This document shows, piece after piece, positions 11,165-21,774 of a stretch of DNA of 64,000 bases. The DNA comes from Gracilibacillus caseinilyticus (GTDB lineage Bacteria; Bacillota; Bacilli; Bacillales; Amphibacillaceae). Under the pieces are notes generated by a model, which made no database searches, had not been told where the DNA came from, and saw only the letters and a list, made by a program, of their open reading frames with translations. Within the stretch, counting starts at the first letter, position 1, and each line of letters opens with the position of its first letter. Where the stretch lies: contig NZ_CP095072.1 in NCBI RefSeq assembly GCF_022919115.1, positions 1,178,001 to 1,242,000 of the forward strand, read 5' to 3'. The position numbers and the translations under genes were made by a program.

Positions 11165-11869
11165 ATGAGTCAAAAAATATTAGTTGTCGACGATGAGAAG
11201 CCAATTGCAGATATATTGAAATTCAACTTGGAAAAAGAAGGGTACGAAGTCTTATGTGCCTATGATGGAGATGAAGCCATTGAACTAGCTACAACAGAGG
11301 ATCCTGATCTGATGTTATTAGATATTATGCTGCCGAAGAAGGACGGCAATGAAGTATGTCGTGAAGTCCGTAAAACACACAGTATGCCGATTATCATGTT
11401 AACGGCAAAAGATGCGGAGATCGATAAAGTATTAGGGCTTGAACTTGGTGCTGATGATTATGTTACCAAGCCATTTAGCAATCGTGAATTAATAGCCAGA
11501 GTGAAAGCCAACCTGCGTCGTTTACAGACAGAGCCTGCCAATCAAAAACGGGAAACAAGTGATATTACGATCGGCTCACTGGTCATTCACCCTGATGCCT
11601 ATACCGTTACAAGAGATGGAGAGTATATTGAACTGACACACCGTGAGTTTGAATTGCTTCATTATTTAGCACGACATATTGGCCAGGTCATGACGAGAGA
11701 GCACTTATTAGAAACAGTATGGGGTTATGACTATTATGGTGACGTACGTACAGTCGACGTTACTGTAAGAAGACTGAGAGAGAAAATTGAAGACAACCCG
11801 AGTAATCCATTGTGGATCGTAACAAGAAGAGGTGTCGGCTATTATTTGCGTAACCATGAGCAGGAGTAA
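11165..11869 (+). CDS. walR: Essential response regulator WalR (YycF)
   Basis: An OmpR-type response regulator that controls peptidoglycan hydrolase genes. The receiver domain has the acidic pair DD at residues 9-10, phospho-acceptor D53 (LLDIMLP) and the conserved lysine in TKPF. The winged-helix DNA-binding domain starts near residue 130 and includes LTHREFELL and the terminal RGVGY. The ATG at 11165 after AAAGGACGTG gives 234 residues. An upstream TTG frame is not needed. It is the first gene of the operon walR-walK-walH-walI-walJ-htrA. Confidence 0.98.
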   Translation: MSQKILVVDDEKPIADILKFNLEKEGYEVLCAYDGDEAIELATTEDPDLMLLDIMLPKKDGNEVCREVRKTHSMPIIMLTAKDAEIDKVLGLELGADDYVTKPFSNRELIARVKANLRRLQTEPANQKRETSDITIGSLVIHPDAYTVTRDGEYIELTHREFELLHYLARHIGQVMTREHLLETVWGYDYYGDVRTVDVTVRRLREKIEDNPSNPLWIVTRRGVGYYLRNHEQE

Positions 11870-11875
11870 TGCTTT

Positions 11876-13702
11876 ATGAGTAGAGTTAGTTTTTTTCAAT
11901 CAATTCGACTTAAAATTATCGTCATCTTGACTTTGTTTCTCATTTTGACGATTCAGTTGATCGCTACCAATTTCACCTCAGAATTAGAGGAGAATTTAGT
12001 TAATAATTATAAGGAAAACGTAGAAGACCGATTAACTGTACTGGAGAGAAATTTAACTGATGCATTTTTGACAGATCGATCAGGTGACGGTGATGGCCCG
12101 ACACTGCAGGAAGATGTCCAGGAAATAACTAGACGTTACTCCTCTGATATTTTTTCTGATTTAAAAGTAATTGACTCACAATTCCGGGTCCTGGGATCGG
12201 ATGATTATGAATTGGTTGGCAAGAAGGTTTCGGGCAATAACAGCATTCGAATGGCTCTTATTCATGGGCTGGAGGATCAGGATACTAAACGCTTGGAATC
12301 GTCCGGAGAGCGGGTTTATGTACGGTTAATCCCCATTATGAATGGTGAATCGCCTGTCGGAACAATTTACGTAGAAGCAAAGATTGAAGATATATACGAT
12401 CAACTGGAGGAAATAAATAAAATATTCTTAAACGCGACCATCCTTGCGATTGTCGTGTCCATTATATTAGGTGTACTTGTTGCCCGTACGATTACGAAGC
12501 CGATTACCGAAATGCGAAAACAAGCGATGGGGATGGCACGAGGTGACTTCTCCAGAAAGGTAAATGTTTATGGGCAGGATGAAATCGGACAACTGGCCAC
12601 GACTTTTAATGATATGAATGACCGGCTGCGGATTGCCAATCAGACTACAGAAGAGGAACGACGTAAGTTAAGCTCGGTTCTTTCCAATATGTCAGATGGC
12701 GTAATTGCAACAGATGAACATGGGAAAATTACACTAATGAATGACCCAGCCAATCATCTAATCGGTATTTCATTGGATGATGCCAAAGGACTGCCAATTG
12801 TAGAGGTTCTTCAAATTGAAGATAAAGTAATTGATGCGAAAGAATTAGACGAAGCAGGATCGTTAACAATCGATTACAGTGACGAAGAGCAGCTTTTCTT
12901 AGTAAAAGCCAACTTCTCGCTTGTCCATGATGAAGAGAATCATTTTATGGGCTTAATTACGGTGATTAGTGATGTCACCGAGCAAGAGAAAATTGACAGA
13001 GAACGGAAAGAATTTGTCTCCAATGTATCGCACGAACTACGTACACCGTTGACCACGATGCGCAGTTATTTAGAAGCACTAACTGACGGCGGTGCATTAG
13101 AAGATGAAGAGTTGGCTCCCAAGTTTTTGAGTGTAACACAGAATGAAACAGAACGAATGATTCGACTAGTTAATGATTTATTACAACTTTCCAAGATGGA
13201 CAATAAGGAAAATGCGATTTTAAAACAGCGCTTAGATATAATCCCGCTTTTTCATCATATTTTAGATCGTTTTGAAATGAATAAAGCTGAAAAAATTCAT
13301 TTTGAACGAAAAATCCCTGATGACAGCATTTTTGTAATGGTTGATCAGGATAAGATTACCCAGGTTACCGATAACATCCTGTCTAACGCTATTAAATATT
13401 CGCCAGAAGGTGGAAAAATTACCTTCCAAGTCATAAGGGAGCAGCAGCGTGTCCGCATAAGTATCAGTGACCAGGGGCTTGGGATCGCCAAGGAGAAACT
13501 GGACAAGATCTTTGAGCGTTTTTACCGGGTAGATAAAGCAAGGTCACGCGAGCTTGGCGGTACAGGATTAGGACTGGCTATTTCCAAGGAAATAATTGAG
13601 GCGCATCACGGTCATATCTGGGCTTCTAGTAAAGAGGGACAAGGGACGACTATTTTCTTTACACTACCGCTCACCAATCGAAAGCGAGGTAGTCAATCAT
13701 GA
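11876..13702 (+). CDS. walK: Sensor histidine kinase WalK (YycG)
   Basis: The membrane sensor partner of WalR. It has a membrane helix near residues 12-30, an extracellular PAS-like domain, a second helix near 183-205, HAMP (about 206-258), a cytoplasmic PAS (about 262-370), HisKA with the phospho-accepting H386 in VSHELRTP, and a HATPase domain with DQGLGIA and GGTGLGLA. The length of 608 residues is typical. The gap to walR is six bases. Its stop overlaps the walH start (ATGA). Confidence 0.98.
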   Translation: MSRVSFFQSIRLKIIVILTLFLILTIQLIATNFTSELEENLVNNYKENVEDRLTVLERNLTDAFLTDRSGDGDGPTLQEDVQEITRRYSSDIFSDLKVIDSQFRVLGSDDYELVGKKVSGNNSIRMALIHGLEDQDTKRLESSGERVYVRLIPIMNGESPVGTIYVEAKIEDIYDQLEEINKIFLNATILAIVVSIILGVLVARTITKPITEMRKQAMGMARGDFSRKVNVYGQDEIGQLATTFNDMNDRLRIANQTTEEERRKLSSVLSNMSDGVIATDEHGKITLMNDPANHLIGISLDDAKGLPIVEVLQIEDKVIDAKELDEAGSLTIDYSDEEQLFLVKANFSLVHDEENHFMGLITVISDVTEQEKIDRERKEFVSNVSHELRTPLTTMRSYLEALTDGGALEDEELAPKFLSVTQNETERMIRLVNDLLQLSKMDNKENAILKQRLDIIPLFHHILDRFEMNKAEKIHFERKIPDDSIFVMVDQDKITQVTDNILSNAIKYSPEGGKITFQVIREQQRVRISISDQGLGIAKEKLDKIFERFYRVDKARSRELGGTGLGLAISKEIIEAHHGHIWASSKEGQGTTIFFTLPLTNRKRGSQS

Positions 13703-15069
13703 AAATTAATTTCGAATTAATAAAAACTGTATTACTGTTTTTTTTAATTGTTATCAGTTTTCTTCTGACATTTGGTATATGGCGATATGAAGGGGAGTAT
13801 GAAGCTTCTAACAGCCCGGATAATGCAGTAGCTGCAGAATTACCAGAGGGTACTGATATGACTACCAAGATGCTTATAAGCCCTTCGCAATTGGTAATTC
13901 ATGAAGATGATTCGGTATATGGCTTTAGTGAAAAAAATCAGGAACTCACTACCTTTCAGGATATGGGACAGTGGGCTTTATATAATTTTCGAATGTTGTC
14001 CGACAATGAGAATATTGATAATATAATCGCTGATTCTGATCGAGTCATCGAGATTGTTTTTCCAACGTCATTACCGACTTCTGTCATCGGTACCATCTTC
14101 AACACAGATGAAGCAATTATTAACGATAGTAAATTCAGACGGATTTACATCCTTATTGACGAAAACCAGACAAATTGGCAAGTACTATTTGATAACGAGA
14201 ACACAGATGGACTGGATATTCAAGCAAGTATTCAAAATATGGCAGAAGTAGTCGATTACTTTGAAGAAAATCTACAAAGTAAAGATGTAACGAGTTATGT
14301 AGAATTGGAAAGATCAACTGGATACAGTATTTATATTCCGAACCAAGCAAACATTATTGGGAAGAAATTCAGCTATAAAACCATTAGTCCTGATTCCTCC
14401 TCTTTTAAATCGATTTTCTTTGATGATTCTTCAAAAGTAGTAAATTCTCGTGATCGTGACGAAGGTCAAGAATTTTATAAGGATGATAAAATTGAAATTA
14501 TTGTAGACAATCAGGGTAATTCAATGAAATACTCCAATTATACCGAAGTGAAGGAAGAGGTAGAGACTGATACGGACAATAATAATGATCGGTTGATTGA
14601 TCAATCGGTTAAATATATTAACTCTCACAATGGCTGGTTAGTCGATCCGAGTTTGAGTATCGGTTACCGCTTAAATGCGCTAAATAATGTTAGTAACAGG
14701 ATCGAATTCCGTATGTTGTATCAGAATTATCCAATTTTCTCAGATCAAGGTATTGCTTCTATGTCGTTAACAATTAAGAGTCAGACCGTTTCCCAGTATA
14801 ACAGACCATTGCTGAAGTTGACCCGGGGTTATGACAAAGCAGCTACAAGTTTGATGACAGGTGAAGAATTAAAATCTTTTTTACAGACATCTGAGCAATA
14901 TAATTATGACCAGATTCAAGATATCCAATTAGGTTATCACATCGAGCAGCAAGGCCAAGTTTTTGATTTGATTCCAACCTGGTATGTTCAAATATATGGC
15001 GGATGGGAAATGATTACGGGCAACACTGTTGATCAAGGAGGGAATGCAAATGCTGTGGGGACAAATTAA
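13699..15069 (+). CDS. walH: WalRK regulatory protein WalH (YycH)
   Basis: One N-terminal membrane helix (about residues 9-27) and a large extracellular part, 456 residues in all. In Bacillus, YycH and YycI contact WalK in the membrane and modulate its activity. Sequence conservation is weak in this family. The call rests on the position between walK and walI, the topology and the length. The start overlaps walK by four bases. Confidence 0.93.
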   Translation: MKINFELIKTVLLFFLIVISFLLTFGIWRYEGEYEASNSPDNAVAAELPEGTDMTTKMLISPSQLVIHEDDSVYGFSEKNQELTTFQDMGQWALYNFRMLSDNENIDNIIADSDRVIEIVFPTSLPTSVIGTIFNTDEAIINDSKFRRIYILIDENQTNWQVLFDNENTDGLDIQASIQNMAEVVDYFEENLQSKDVTSYVELERSTGYSIYIPNQANIIGKKFSYKTISPDSSSFKSIFFDDSSKVVNSRDRDEGQEFYKDDKIEIIVDNQGNSMKYSNYTEVKEEVETDTDNNNDRLIDQSVKYINSHNGWLVDPSLSIGYRLNALNNVSNRIEFRMLYQNYPIFSDQGIASMSLTIKSQTVSQYNRPLLKLTRGYDKAATSLMTGEELKSFLQTSEQYNYDQIQDIQLGYHIEQQGQVFDLIPTWYVQIYGGWEMITGNTVDQGGNANAVGTN

Positions 15070-15979
15070 AACGTTATTCATCCTTTGCTTTCTTATCCTT
15101 GATATTATTCTTCTTCAACATTACATTAATGATCCAATCGATACGTTAGAAGACCTCCAGGTTAATGTAAAAAACAATGTTAGTGGCCTTGAACATATAC
15201 CTGAAGAATTTCCTGCGGAGGCAGAAATGCTGTTTGCACAGCGTCGAGAATTTTCTAACGCAGAAAAAGAGGAGATTAGCAGTCTTTCGAAACAACGAAA
15301 TTTGATCATCGAAGATCATTTGATTATTTCTCAATTGGACGATCCGCTGAAAATAGATATTGATGAAAATGCCAAAGCGTTGTCAGAGTATGTGTGGCAT
15401 TTTGACGACTATAAGTATTTTGGTAAAGACGAAGCAACCAATACGTATATTTTTTTCCAATCACTAGAACGTCCAGTATATTTTAATTCAAGTGGTGTAT
15501 TACTTGTGCAGGTGAATAATAATGGTGAAGCCACACATTACGTGCAAACACTTTTAGAAAAATCAAAAAATGCACCTCAGTCTGAAGCAGAGGAAATTAA
15601 CACACCAATCGAGGCATTAAATGGCCTGTACTCAAGCAGCAACAGCTATATTGTATCCGGTGATGAGGTAACAGAAGACGTCGAGTTAGGGTACCACAAC
15701 TTAGCGCCTCTTCCTAACAGTGTACAAGTACTTGCGCCAACATGGGGATTTGTAGTAAATGATGATAAATATTACTATGTCAATGCAGTTGAAGGTCATT
15801 TGACATCACGGAACACATCTGATTTCATTAGTGAAATGAAGACACAGATTAATCAATATTTTTCAGCAGACAGTAAAACCGTCATGCAAGTATCTGACAA
15901 AGATTGGGAACAGAAAGATATCATGAATTTTATTCAACAACTATTTGTCAAAACAGAAGATACAAACGGAGTGGAGTAA
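15050..15979 (+). CDS. walI: WalRK regulatory protein WalI (YycI)
   Basis: A single N-terminal membrane helix (about residues 5-25) followed by an extracellular domain, 309 residues in all. It is the partner of WalH in controlling WalK. The ATG at 15050 lies inside the end of walH and follows GGAGGG by seven bases, so translation is probably coupled. The domain ends with repeats of acidic and aromatic segments typical of YycI. Position and topology support the assignment. Confidence 0.93.
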   Translation: MLWGQIKTLFILCFLILDIILLQHYINDPIDTLEDLQVNVKNNVSGLEHIPEEFPAEAEMLFAQRREFSNAEKEEISSLSKQRNLIIEDHLIISQLDDPLKIDIDENAKALSEYVWHFDDYKYFGKDEATNTYIFFQSLERPVYFNSSGVLLVQVNNNGEATHYVQTLLEKSKNAPQSEAEEINTPIEALNGLYSSSNSYIVSGDEVTEDVELGYHNLAPLPNSVQVLAPTWGFVVNDDKYYYVNAVEGHLTSRNTSDFISEMKTQINQYFSADSKTVMQVSDKDWEQKDIMNFIQQLFVKTEDTNGVE

Positions 15980-15981
15980 GA

Positions 15982-16779
15982 ATGACATTACAATTTAGTG
16001 TATTAGCATCGGGAAGCTCGGGGAATGCTTTCTATATTGGAACGGAAAAAGAAAAAATTCTAGTCGATGCAGGATTAAGCGGGAAAGAAATGACCCGTCT
16101 GTTCGACGAAATTAATGTAGACCCTCACAGTTTATCCAAGATATTGGTGACACATGAGCATAGTGATCATATAAAAGGGTTAGGTATTTTTGCAAGAAAA
16201 TATAAATTACCGATTTATGCAAATGAAAAAACATGGAAAGCGATGGAGTCTTCCATTGGAAAAATAGGATTAGATCAAAAATTTGTCTTCAATACGGAAG
16301 AAACAAAATCATTTGGCGATATCGACGTCGAATCGTTTGCGGTATCGCATGATGCAGCAGAACCAATGTTTTATACCTTCCACCACGAAGGGAAAAAAGT
16401 GGCGCTTGTTACCGACTTAGGGTATGTGTCTGAACGCATAAAAAAGACGGTTCAAGGAGCGGATGCGCTTGTTTTTGAAGCGAATCATGATGTAGAAATG
16501 CTGCGCATGGGTCGCTATCCCTGGAGTGTGAAACGCCGAATATTAGGTGACAGCGGTCACGTTTCCAACGATGATTGCGCGATAGCATTAAAAGATATTA
16601 TAGATAATCAAACAAAACGTATTTATTTAGCCCATTTAAGTAAAGATAATAATATGAAGGATTTGGCTAGAATGTCGGTGCACAATGGATTACAAGATTT
16701 CGGTTTTGCGGTAGGAAATGATTTTACATTGCATGACACGGATCCGAAGACACCGACTCCAATCTTCGAAGTCGTTTAA
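15982..16779 (+). CDS. walJ: WalJ (YycJ) metallo-beta-lactamase-fold hydrolase
   Basis: A cytoplasmic metallo-hydrolase of 265 residues, proposed in the literature to act as a nuclease. The metal-binding motif HEHSDH is at residues 58-63, and a further ligand lies in AVSHDA and in the GHVSNDD segment. The ATG at 15982 gives the standard N-terminus with [11 protein letters not shown]. The start is two bases past the walI stop, with a GGAG upstream. It is the fifth gene of the wal operon. Confidence 0.96.
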   Translation: MTLQFSVLASGSSGNAFYIGTEKEKILVDAGLSGKEMTRLFDEINVDPHSLSKILVTHEHSDHIKGLGIFARKYKLPIYANEKTWKAMESSIGKIGLDQKFVFNTEETKSFGDIDVESFAVSHDAAEPMFYTFHHEGKKVALVTDLGYVSERIKKTVQGADALVFEANHDVEMLRMGRYPWSVKRRILGDSGHVSNDDCAIALKDIIDNQTKRIYLAHLSKDNNMKDLARMSVHNGLQDFGFAVGNDFTLHDTDPKTPTPIFEVV

Positions 16780-16796
16780 GAAAGAAGGAGATTGCA

Positions 16797-18041
16797 ATGG
16801 GCTATTACGATGACCATTACCAAACACGACAGAAGGTGAAAAGAAAAAGCTGGTTTATGCCTTTTGTCATTGGTATTGTATTGGGGGCGTTTTTGTTTGC
16901 GGTGTTATTACCGGCCATGGTAAACAACAATTGGTTACCATATCAAGTCATCCTCGGTGATGACACAGCTAACAGTGACCAGCAAATCCACCAGTCAGAC
17001 GATCAAGAATCGGAGACGCCATCCACGTTGCAGAATATCCAAGTCGATATCTCGACGAAAGTATCAGAGATTGTTGGTGATATCTCACCAGCAGTAGTCG
17101 GTGTCGTCAACATTCAAACACAGTCAGACTTCTGGGAGCAGGAAGCGTCTGGCGAACAAGGGACAGGATCAGGCGTCATTTACAAAATAGATGGAGATAA
17201 AGCGTATATTGTAACCAACTACCATGTCGTCTCTGGTGCTGATCAACTGGAAATAGTCTTATCGGATGAAGAAGAAACAACGGTATCTGCCACGCTTGTC
17301 GGAAGTGATTTGTACACCGATCTTGCTGTTGTCGAAATGGATGCAGCTAACGCCAGCAAAGCGATTGAATTTGGTAATTCAGATGATGTACATGTAGGAG
17401 AGCCAGCGATTGCGATCGGAAATCCATTAGGTTTGCACTTATCAGGTTCTGTCACACAAGGTATTATCAGTGGGAAACAAAGAGCCATCCCACAAGATTT
17501 TAATTCAGATGGTAGAGCAGATTGGCAGGCAGAAGTTATTCAGACAGATGCCGCCATAAACCCGGGAAATAGTGGGGGTGCTCTTATCAATATGGATGGT
17601 AAGCTAATTGGCATTAATTCGATGAAAATTGCCCAAAATGAAGTGGAAGGGATAGGATTTGCGATTCCAGTCGATGACGTCGTACCGATCATTGAGGAAC
17701 TTGAACAAAATGGCGAAATAAAGCGACCATACTTAGGGATTGAAGCATATTCCTTGAACGACATAGCTCGAGTAGAATGGGAAAGAAGCTTGAATTTACC
17801 GAGTGAGGTGGAAGGCGGTATTTATATCCGAAGTGTGGAACCAATGTCTCCAGCAGACAATGGTGGTCTTACAGAGTACGATGTGATTACGCAGTTAGAC
17901 GGTGAGCCGATTGAAGATATTGTTGATTTACGAAAGCATCTCTATTCTGTCAAATCAATCGGAGATTCCTTAACGATTACGTATTATCGAGAGGGAGAGA
18001 AGCAAGAAACGACTGTGGAATTAACCTCCCTGTCATACTAG
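16797..18041 (+). CDS. htrC: HtrA-type membrane serine protease (YyxA)
   Basis: A DegP/HtrA family protease, anchored by one helix (about residues 20-42) with the protease outside the membrane. The catalytic triad is visible: H143 in NYHVV, D175 in YTDLAVV and S259 in NPGNSGGAL. One C-terminal PDZ domain spans about 315-410. The length of 414 residues fits. It lies 17 bases after walJ with AAAGGAG ahead of the ATG, as the last gene of the wal operon. A strong terminator follows. Confidence 0.96.
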   Translation: MGYYDDHYQTRQKVKRKSWFMPFVIGIVLGAFLFAVLLPAMVNNNWLPYQVILGDDTANSDQQIHQSDDQESETPSTLQNIQVDISTKVSEIVGDISPAVVGVVNIQTQSDFWEQEASGEQGTGSGVIYKIDGDKAYIVTNYHVVSGADQLEIVLSDEEETTVSATLVGSDLYTDLAVVEMDAANASKAIEFGNSDDVHVGEPAIAIGNPLGLHLSGSVTQGIISGKQRAIPQDFNSDGRADWQAEVIQTDAAINPGNSGGALINMDGKLIGINSMKIAQNEVEGIGFAIPVDDVVPIIEELEQNGEIKRPYLGIEAYSLNDIARVEWERSLNLPSEVEGGIYIRSVEPMSPADNGGLTEYDVITQLDGEPIEDIVDLRKHLYSVKSIGDSLTITYYREGEKQETTVELTSLSY

Positions 18042-18044
18042 CAG

Positions 18045-18090
18045 AATGTGGATAAAGATCGAATAAACAGATCTTTATCCACATTTTTTA
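18045..18090 (+). terminator. Terminator after htrA, built from two DnaA boxes
   Basis: AATGTGGATAAAGATC (18045-18060) pairs perfectly with GATCTTTATCCACATT (18070-18085) and is followed by Ts. Each arm contains a DnaA box in opposite orientation. Confidence 0.9.
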
Positions 18091-18308
18091 TCATTTATTC
18101 ACATACTGTGGACAGAATTAAAAGATGTTGTCTAGATATGGTGGAGAACATAAATTCCTATACGATATATATAAGTAAATTGTGAGTATGTGTATAAACC
18201 TGTGGATAAAAGGCGGGTTTTTAAAGGGAAGTGTGGATAAAGGTGCAAAAATGTGAATGATTAGCAGATATTGTGGATAAAGTTATGGATATTATTTGAT
18301 TTTCCACA
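18047..18308 (+). promoter_or_regulatory. DnaA-box cluster
   Basis: Seven exact matches to TTATNCACA (either strand) lie within 234 bases: 18047-18055, 18075-18083, 18095-18103, 18189-18197, 18201-18209, 18232-18240 and 18272-18280. Five are the high-affinity form TTATCCACA. Near-matches add 18107-18115, 18252-18260 and 18300-18308. B. subtilis has oriC-proximal DnaA-box clusters, one of them in the yydA (rlmH) region right after yyxA, so this one is probably its counterpart. Such clusters titrate DnaA and restrain initiation. Confidence 0.85.
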
Positions 18309-18370
18309 GCAAAGGTAGTATGTTTTGTAATGAACCAAGCATTAAAAGCAAAAAAGGGAGAATCTAAAAT

Positions 18371-19330
18371 ATGTACAAGGAACCAATATTTTTACAAGCC
18401 ATTTTTCAAGAACGTATCTGGGGAGGACAAAAGCTGCACAGCGAGTTTCATTATACGATTCCTTATGAAAAAACAGGTGAAGCATGGGCAATTTCTGCAC
18501 ATGAAAATGGTCCAAGTCAAATTATAAATGGAGCTTTAAAAGGACAAACTTTACTACAAGCTTGGAATGAGAACGGAGAACTATTTAATAAATCTGTGGA
18601 TAACTCAGAGGCTTATCCACTGTTAATTAAAATTTTGGATGCAAATGATAATCTATCTGTTCAAGTGCATCCCGATGATCAATATGCACGTGAAGTAGCA
18701 AATGAAGCATACGGTAAGACAGAGTGCTGGTATGTATTAAGTGCGGAAGAAGGTGCGGAACTTATCATTGGTCATCACGCTCAGACCAGGGAAGAGTTAG
18801 AGCAGTTAATTGATCAAGGCAAGTGGGATGCGTTATTGCGACGTGTGCCAGTCAAGGCAGGAGATTTTGTCTATGTGCCAAGCGGTACGATTCATGCGAT
18901 TGGAAAGGGCATTGTCATTTTAGAAACACAACAAAGCTCGGACATAACCTACCGTGTCTATGATTATGACCGTACCGATGCAGCAGGTAACACAAGACAA
19001 TTACATCTGAAAGAAGCAAAAGAGGTCACCACCGTTCCACATGAAACGCCATCACTTAATCAAATGGTGGTAAATAAAGAAGGTTTGAAAGAAACACAGT
19101 TAGTGGCTGAGAAATATTTTACTGTGTATCACTGGGAGCTTGATGGAGAAGCCTCTTTAGAGAGAGAGACAGATTTTCTACAAGTAAGTATGGTAACAGG
19201 GGAAAGTACGATTGCAACAGGAGATAAAGTCTATACGATTAAGAAAGGCGATCATTTCATTATTCCAGCAACAGTTGATACGTATCAATTAAAAGGTAAC
19301 GGTGAATTTATTGTGTCACATCCTTCATAA
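18371..19330 (+). CDS. manA: Mannose-6-phosphate isomerase, class I
   Basis: Interconverts mannose 6-phosphate and fructose 6-phosphate in the cytoplasm. The zinc ligands are visible in QVHPDD, in the glutamate of the GKTECWY segment, and in the histidine of GTIHAIG. A basic YRVYDYDR segment closes the active site. The length of 319 residues matches the short Bacillus form. The ATG follows AAAGGGAG. The start region contains two further DnaA-box-like sequences. A mannose-family PTS operon lies 38 kb away in this window and could supply its substrate. Confidence 0.95.
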   Translation: MYKEPIFLQAIFQERIWGGQKLHSEFHYTIPYEKTGEAWAISAHENGPSQIINGALKGQTLLQAWNENGELFNKSVDNSEAYPLLIKILDANDNLSVQVHPDDQYAREVANEAYGKTECWYVLSAEEGAELIIGHHAQTREELEQLIDQGKWDALLRRVPVKAGDFVYVPSGTIHAIGKGIVILETQQSSDITYRVYDYDRTDAAGNTRQLHLKEAKEVTTVPHETPSLNQMVVNKEGLKETQLVAEKYFTVYHWELDGEASLERETDFLQVSMVTGESTIATGDKVYTIKKGDHFIIPATVDTYQLKGNGEFIVSHPS

Positions 19331-19334
19331 GAAG

Positions 19335-19360
19335 AAAGCTGCCGATTGTGGCGGCTTTTC
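19335..19360 (+). terminator. Terminator after manA
   Basis: AAGCTGCC pairs with GGCGGCTT (one G-U) around GATTGT, followed by Ts. Confidence 0.75.
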
Positions 19361-19444
19361 TAATCAGATATGAAAGTATGCAATCTGAGGCAAAGGGAAA
19401 AAAGTACAGGTTCAGTGAGAGTAATTATTTAATCGTACTGTGCG

Positions 19445-19545
19445 GCTCAATCGGACAAAATTGAGAGTGTGAAGAAGGTGATTGTCCGATAGAAGAGCTC
19501 AATCGGACAAAAAGAAGGTCGAGAAGGGTTCAAATGTCCGATAGT
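19445..19545 (+). repeat. Two-copy 52-bp intergenic repeat with inverted TCGGACA/TGTCCGA
   Basis: GCTCAATCGGACAAAA occurs at 19445-19460 and again at 19497-19512. Each copy is followed by TGTCCGATAG (19483 and 19535 onward), so the period is 52 bases and each unit can fold on itself. A weaker third CCGA motif lies near 19590. The rest of the 19331-19952 gap has no supported feature. Confidence 0.6.
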
Positions 19546-19952
19546 ACAACCCCCACAAGGGCCCAAAACAAACAAAAAATCCGAGGCAAAGTTCCGATAG
19601 AATAAACGTCCGTCAGCACAGCATCCGACGATCCTTCGTCATCCTCCATAAAAACACACTCAACTTTATCACACTAATTACTATTAATAAATACTTCCTC
19701 AAGTAACTATTGTCCCATACTCATTTATATAATGGAAAGCCCGATAAAAAAACCAAATCATTTGCGTCTTACCCGTCCATTGATGAAAGAAAACCAGCGC
19801 CATGATTGGATTTTACCACTTGCAGGAGTCGTGTTTGTTTGGAATGATCGTCAGTAACCGTGTAAAGTTTGTGTTAATTAATCTCCGTATATATTCCTAT
19901 TCTACAGTCCCTTTTGTACAATGATTATGGGACTATAGAAGGGGGAACGATT

Positions 19953-21674
19953 GTGTTTAAAAGTAGAAAGCTATCGATGAAGGTTCGAATATTCCTTAGT
20001 TTTATGACATTTTTACTATTGTTTTTAGTTAGCAGTGCATGGAGTTTCTTTCATTTTCAAAACATTGAAGTGAGTAACCATGAAATTGATGAAGAGCATC
20101 TGCCTATGTTACAAACCGCAACAGACAGTTATAAGCGGATGTATGAGGTACATAATACATTGCAAGAAACAGCATCGACTACAATGTCTGTCTCCGTCAA
20201 TAATTTTAAGAAAGAGATAGAAGAAGCACTGACATTAATGGAAGAAGATTTATCGGAAATTGACGCCTATATTCAAGACTTGCAACGGCAGGAATTAGAA
20301 GATAGTTACAACAATTATCGCCAATCCTGGCAACGGTATCAGGAAGTCGCTAATCGTGTGATTGAAGCTGCTGAAACAAAACAAACAACAGTGGCTCAAG
20401 ATGAACTATATAAAAGCATTGCATTTTTTGAGCGCTCTGCTCAAGAAATGTCCAATATGCAGCAATCATTAAATCAATATATTGCCGATCAGACAGAGAA
20501 GTCGGTTACGATGAGTGAACAAGCGATTCAATCGAATATTATCATTAGCATTATTGCGATTGTTTTGGCGTGTCTTTTAGGCTTTTTCACACAAAATTAT
20601 ATCCGTAAACCAATTATTCATATCGCTGATTATGTGGACCAAATAGCAGATGGTGATTTAACGATGCCATCATTAACACATAAGAGTAAGGATGAGATCG
20701 GTCGATTAACAACTAGTATGAATTATTTAAAAGAGTCGATGCAGACCATTTTTTCAACGGTTCATCGATATAGTCAGCAATCGACAGAGACGAGCTACCA
20801 ACTGTCATCGCAAATGAAAGATACGGTGAATGGAATTGACCAAGTCGCTGATTCTGTCAGTGAATTCGCAGTACAATCTCAATCGCAGCTGTCAGGCATT
20901 ACAGAATCTACTGATTTGCTTCACCATGTGGACCAAATGCTGGATCAAGTAAAACAATTAACCAACGATATGAACGAATCAAGTGTTGAAGCCAATCGCA
21001 AGGCGCAATCTGGTGTAAAGGAAATGGAGAGTATCCAGGCAGGAACGGATGAGATGGATAAAAGCATGCAATCCTCGGTGGAAGAACTGCGCTATCTCGA
21101 TAAAAAAATGGAAATGATGGATCAGTTCGTCCAAACGATTGATCAAATTGCCGGACAAACGAACCTGTTATCACTGAATGCTCAGGTAGAAGCAGCAAGA
21201 GCAGGGGAATCTGGAAAAGGATTTGCCGTTGTTGCTAATGAAGTGCGTCACTTAGCGGATCAATCCAAGCACGCTGCTCAGGAAATCAGTGAAATGATCG
21301 CCAGTATTCAAGCTCAAAAAGAAAAAGTAACAGAGCAAATCGGTTCAACGAGAAAACAAGTGCAAGCATCTAAAGTATCCATCCAAGACTCACGCCAGCA
21401 TTTCCATTACATGTGGGAGGTAACTGAAAAAGTAGAACAACAAAATCAGCAAATCGTACCACTAGCTGAAAAAATGAGCGGAAGACTTAAAGAAGTATTA
21501 ACCTTCATACTGGAAATGCGAAACACTACAGAGCAATATGTCAGCAACGCTGAATCCTTAGCTGCTGTCTCAGAAGAAATGAACGCATCTGTAGAAGATC
21601 TGGATCATGGTCTAGATCGAGTTGCTAAATCAAGCCACGAGCTCCATCAACAAGTTTCGGGCTATCGGGTTTAA
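19953..21674 (+). CDS. Methyl-accepting chemotaxis protein
   Basis: A membrane chemoreceptor of 573 residues that signals to CheA. The first membrane helix (about residues 9-30) is followed by an extracellular four-helix bundle (about 33-195), a second helix (about 200-220), a HAMP domain, and a long coiled-coil signalling domain. The highly conserved hairpin tip has [19 protein letters not shown]. The GTG start at 19953 follows AGAAGGGGG. The ligand is not predictable from sequence. It is monocistronic. Confidence 0.93.
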   Translation: MFKSRKLSMKVRIFLSFMTFLLLFLVSSAWSFFHFQNIEVSNHEIDEEHLPMLQTATDSYKRMYEVHNTLQETASTTMSVSVNNFKKEIEEALTLMEEDLSEIDAYIQDLQRQELEDSYNNYRQSWQRYQEVANRVIEAAETKQTTVAQDELYKSIAFFERSAQEMSNMQQSLNQYIADQTEKSVTMSEQAIQSNIIISIIAIVLACLLGFFTQNYIRKPIIHIADYVDQIADGDLTMPSLTHKSKDEIGRLTTSMNYLKESMQTIFSTVHRYSQQSTETSYQLSSQMKDTVNGIDQVADSVSEFAVQSQSQLSGITESTDLLHHVDQMLDQVKQLTNDMNESSVEANRKAQSGVKEMESIQAGTDEMDKSMQSSVEELRYLDKKMEMMDQFVQTIDQIAGQTNLLSLNAQVEAARAGESGKGFAVVANEVRHLADQSKHAAQEISEMIASIQAQKEKVTEQIGSTRKQVQASKVSIQDSRQHFHYMWEVTEKVEQQNQQIVPLAEKMSGRLKEVLTFILEMRNTTEQYVSNAESLAAVSEEMNASVEDLDHGLDRVAKSSHELHQQVSGYRV

Positions 21675-21697
21675 GTGATAATGGAATAGGAGGAATG

Positions 21698-21720
21698 CTT
21701 CTCTATGCAGAGAAGGGTTT
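21698..21720 (+). terminator. Hairpin after the chemoreceptor gene
   Basis: CTTCTCT (21698-21704) pairs with AGAGAAG (21709-21715), followed by a short T-rich tract. Confidence 0.5.
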
Positions 21721-21732
21721 TCTTTAATGATA

Positions 21733-21759
21733 AGGACAAGGGTGATAGCCCTTGTCCTG
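21733..21759 (-). terminator. Hairpin after the secreted repeat protein gene
   Basis: AGGACAAGGG pairs perfectly with CCCTTGTCCT. It lies between two convergent genes and just past the stop of the minus-strand gene. The T tract is weak. Confidence 0.5.
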
Positions 21760-21774
21760 ACTTAACATAAAAGT

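Noticed and set aside
19732..19857. 41-residue frame ending in LPLAGVVFVWNDRQ
   Set aside because: Protein-like in part but no ribosome site and no recognised family. It may be a remnant.
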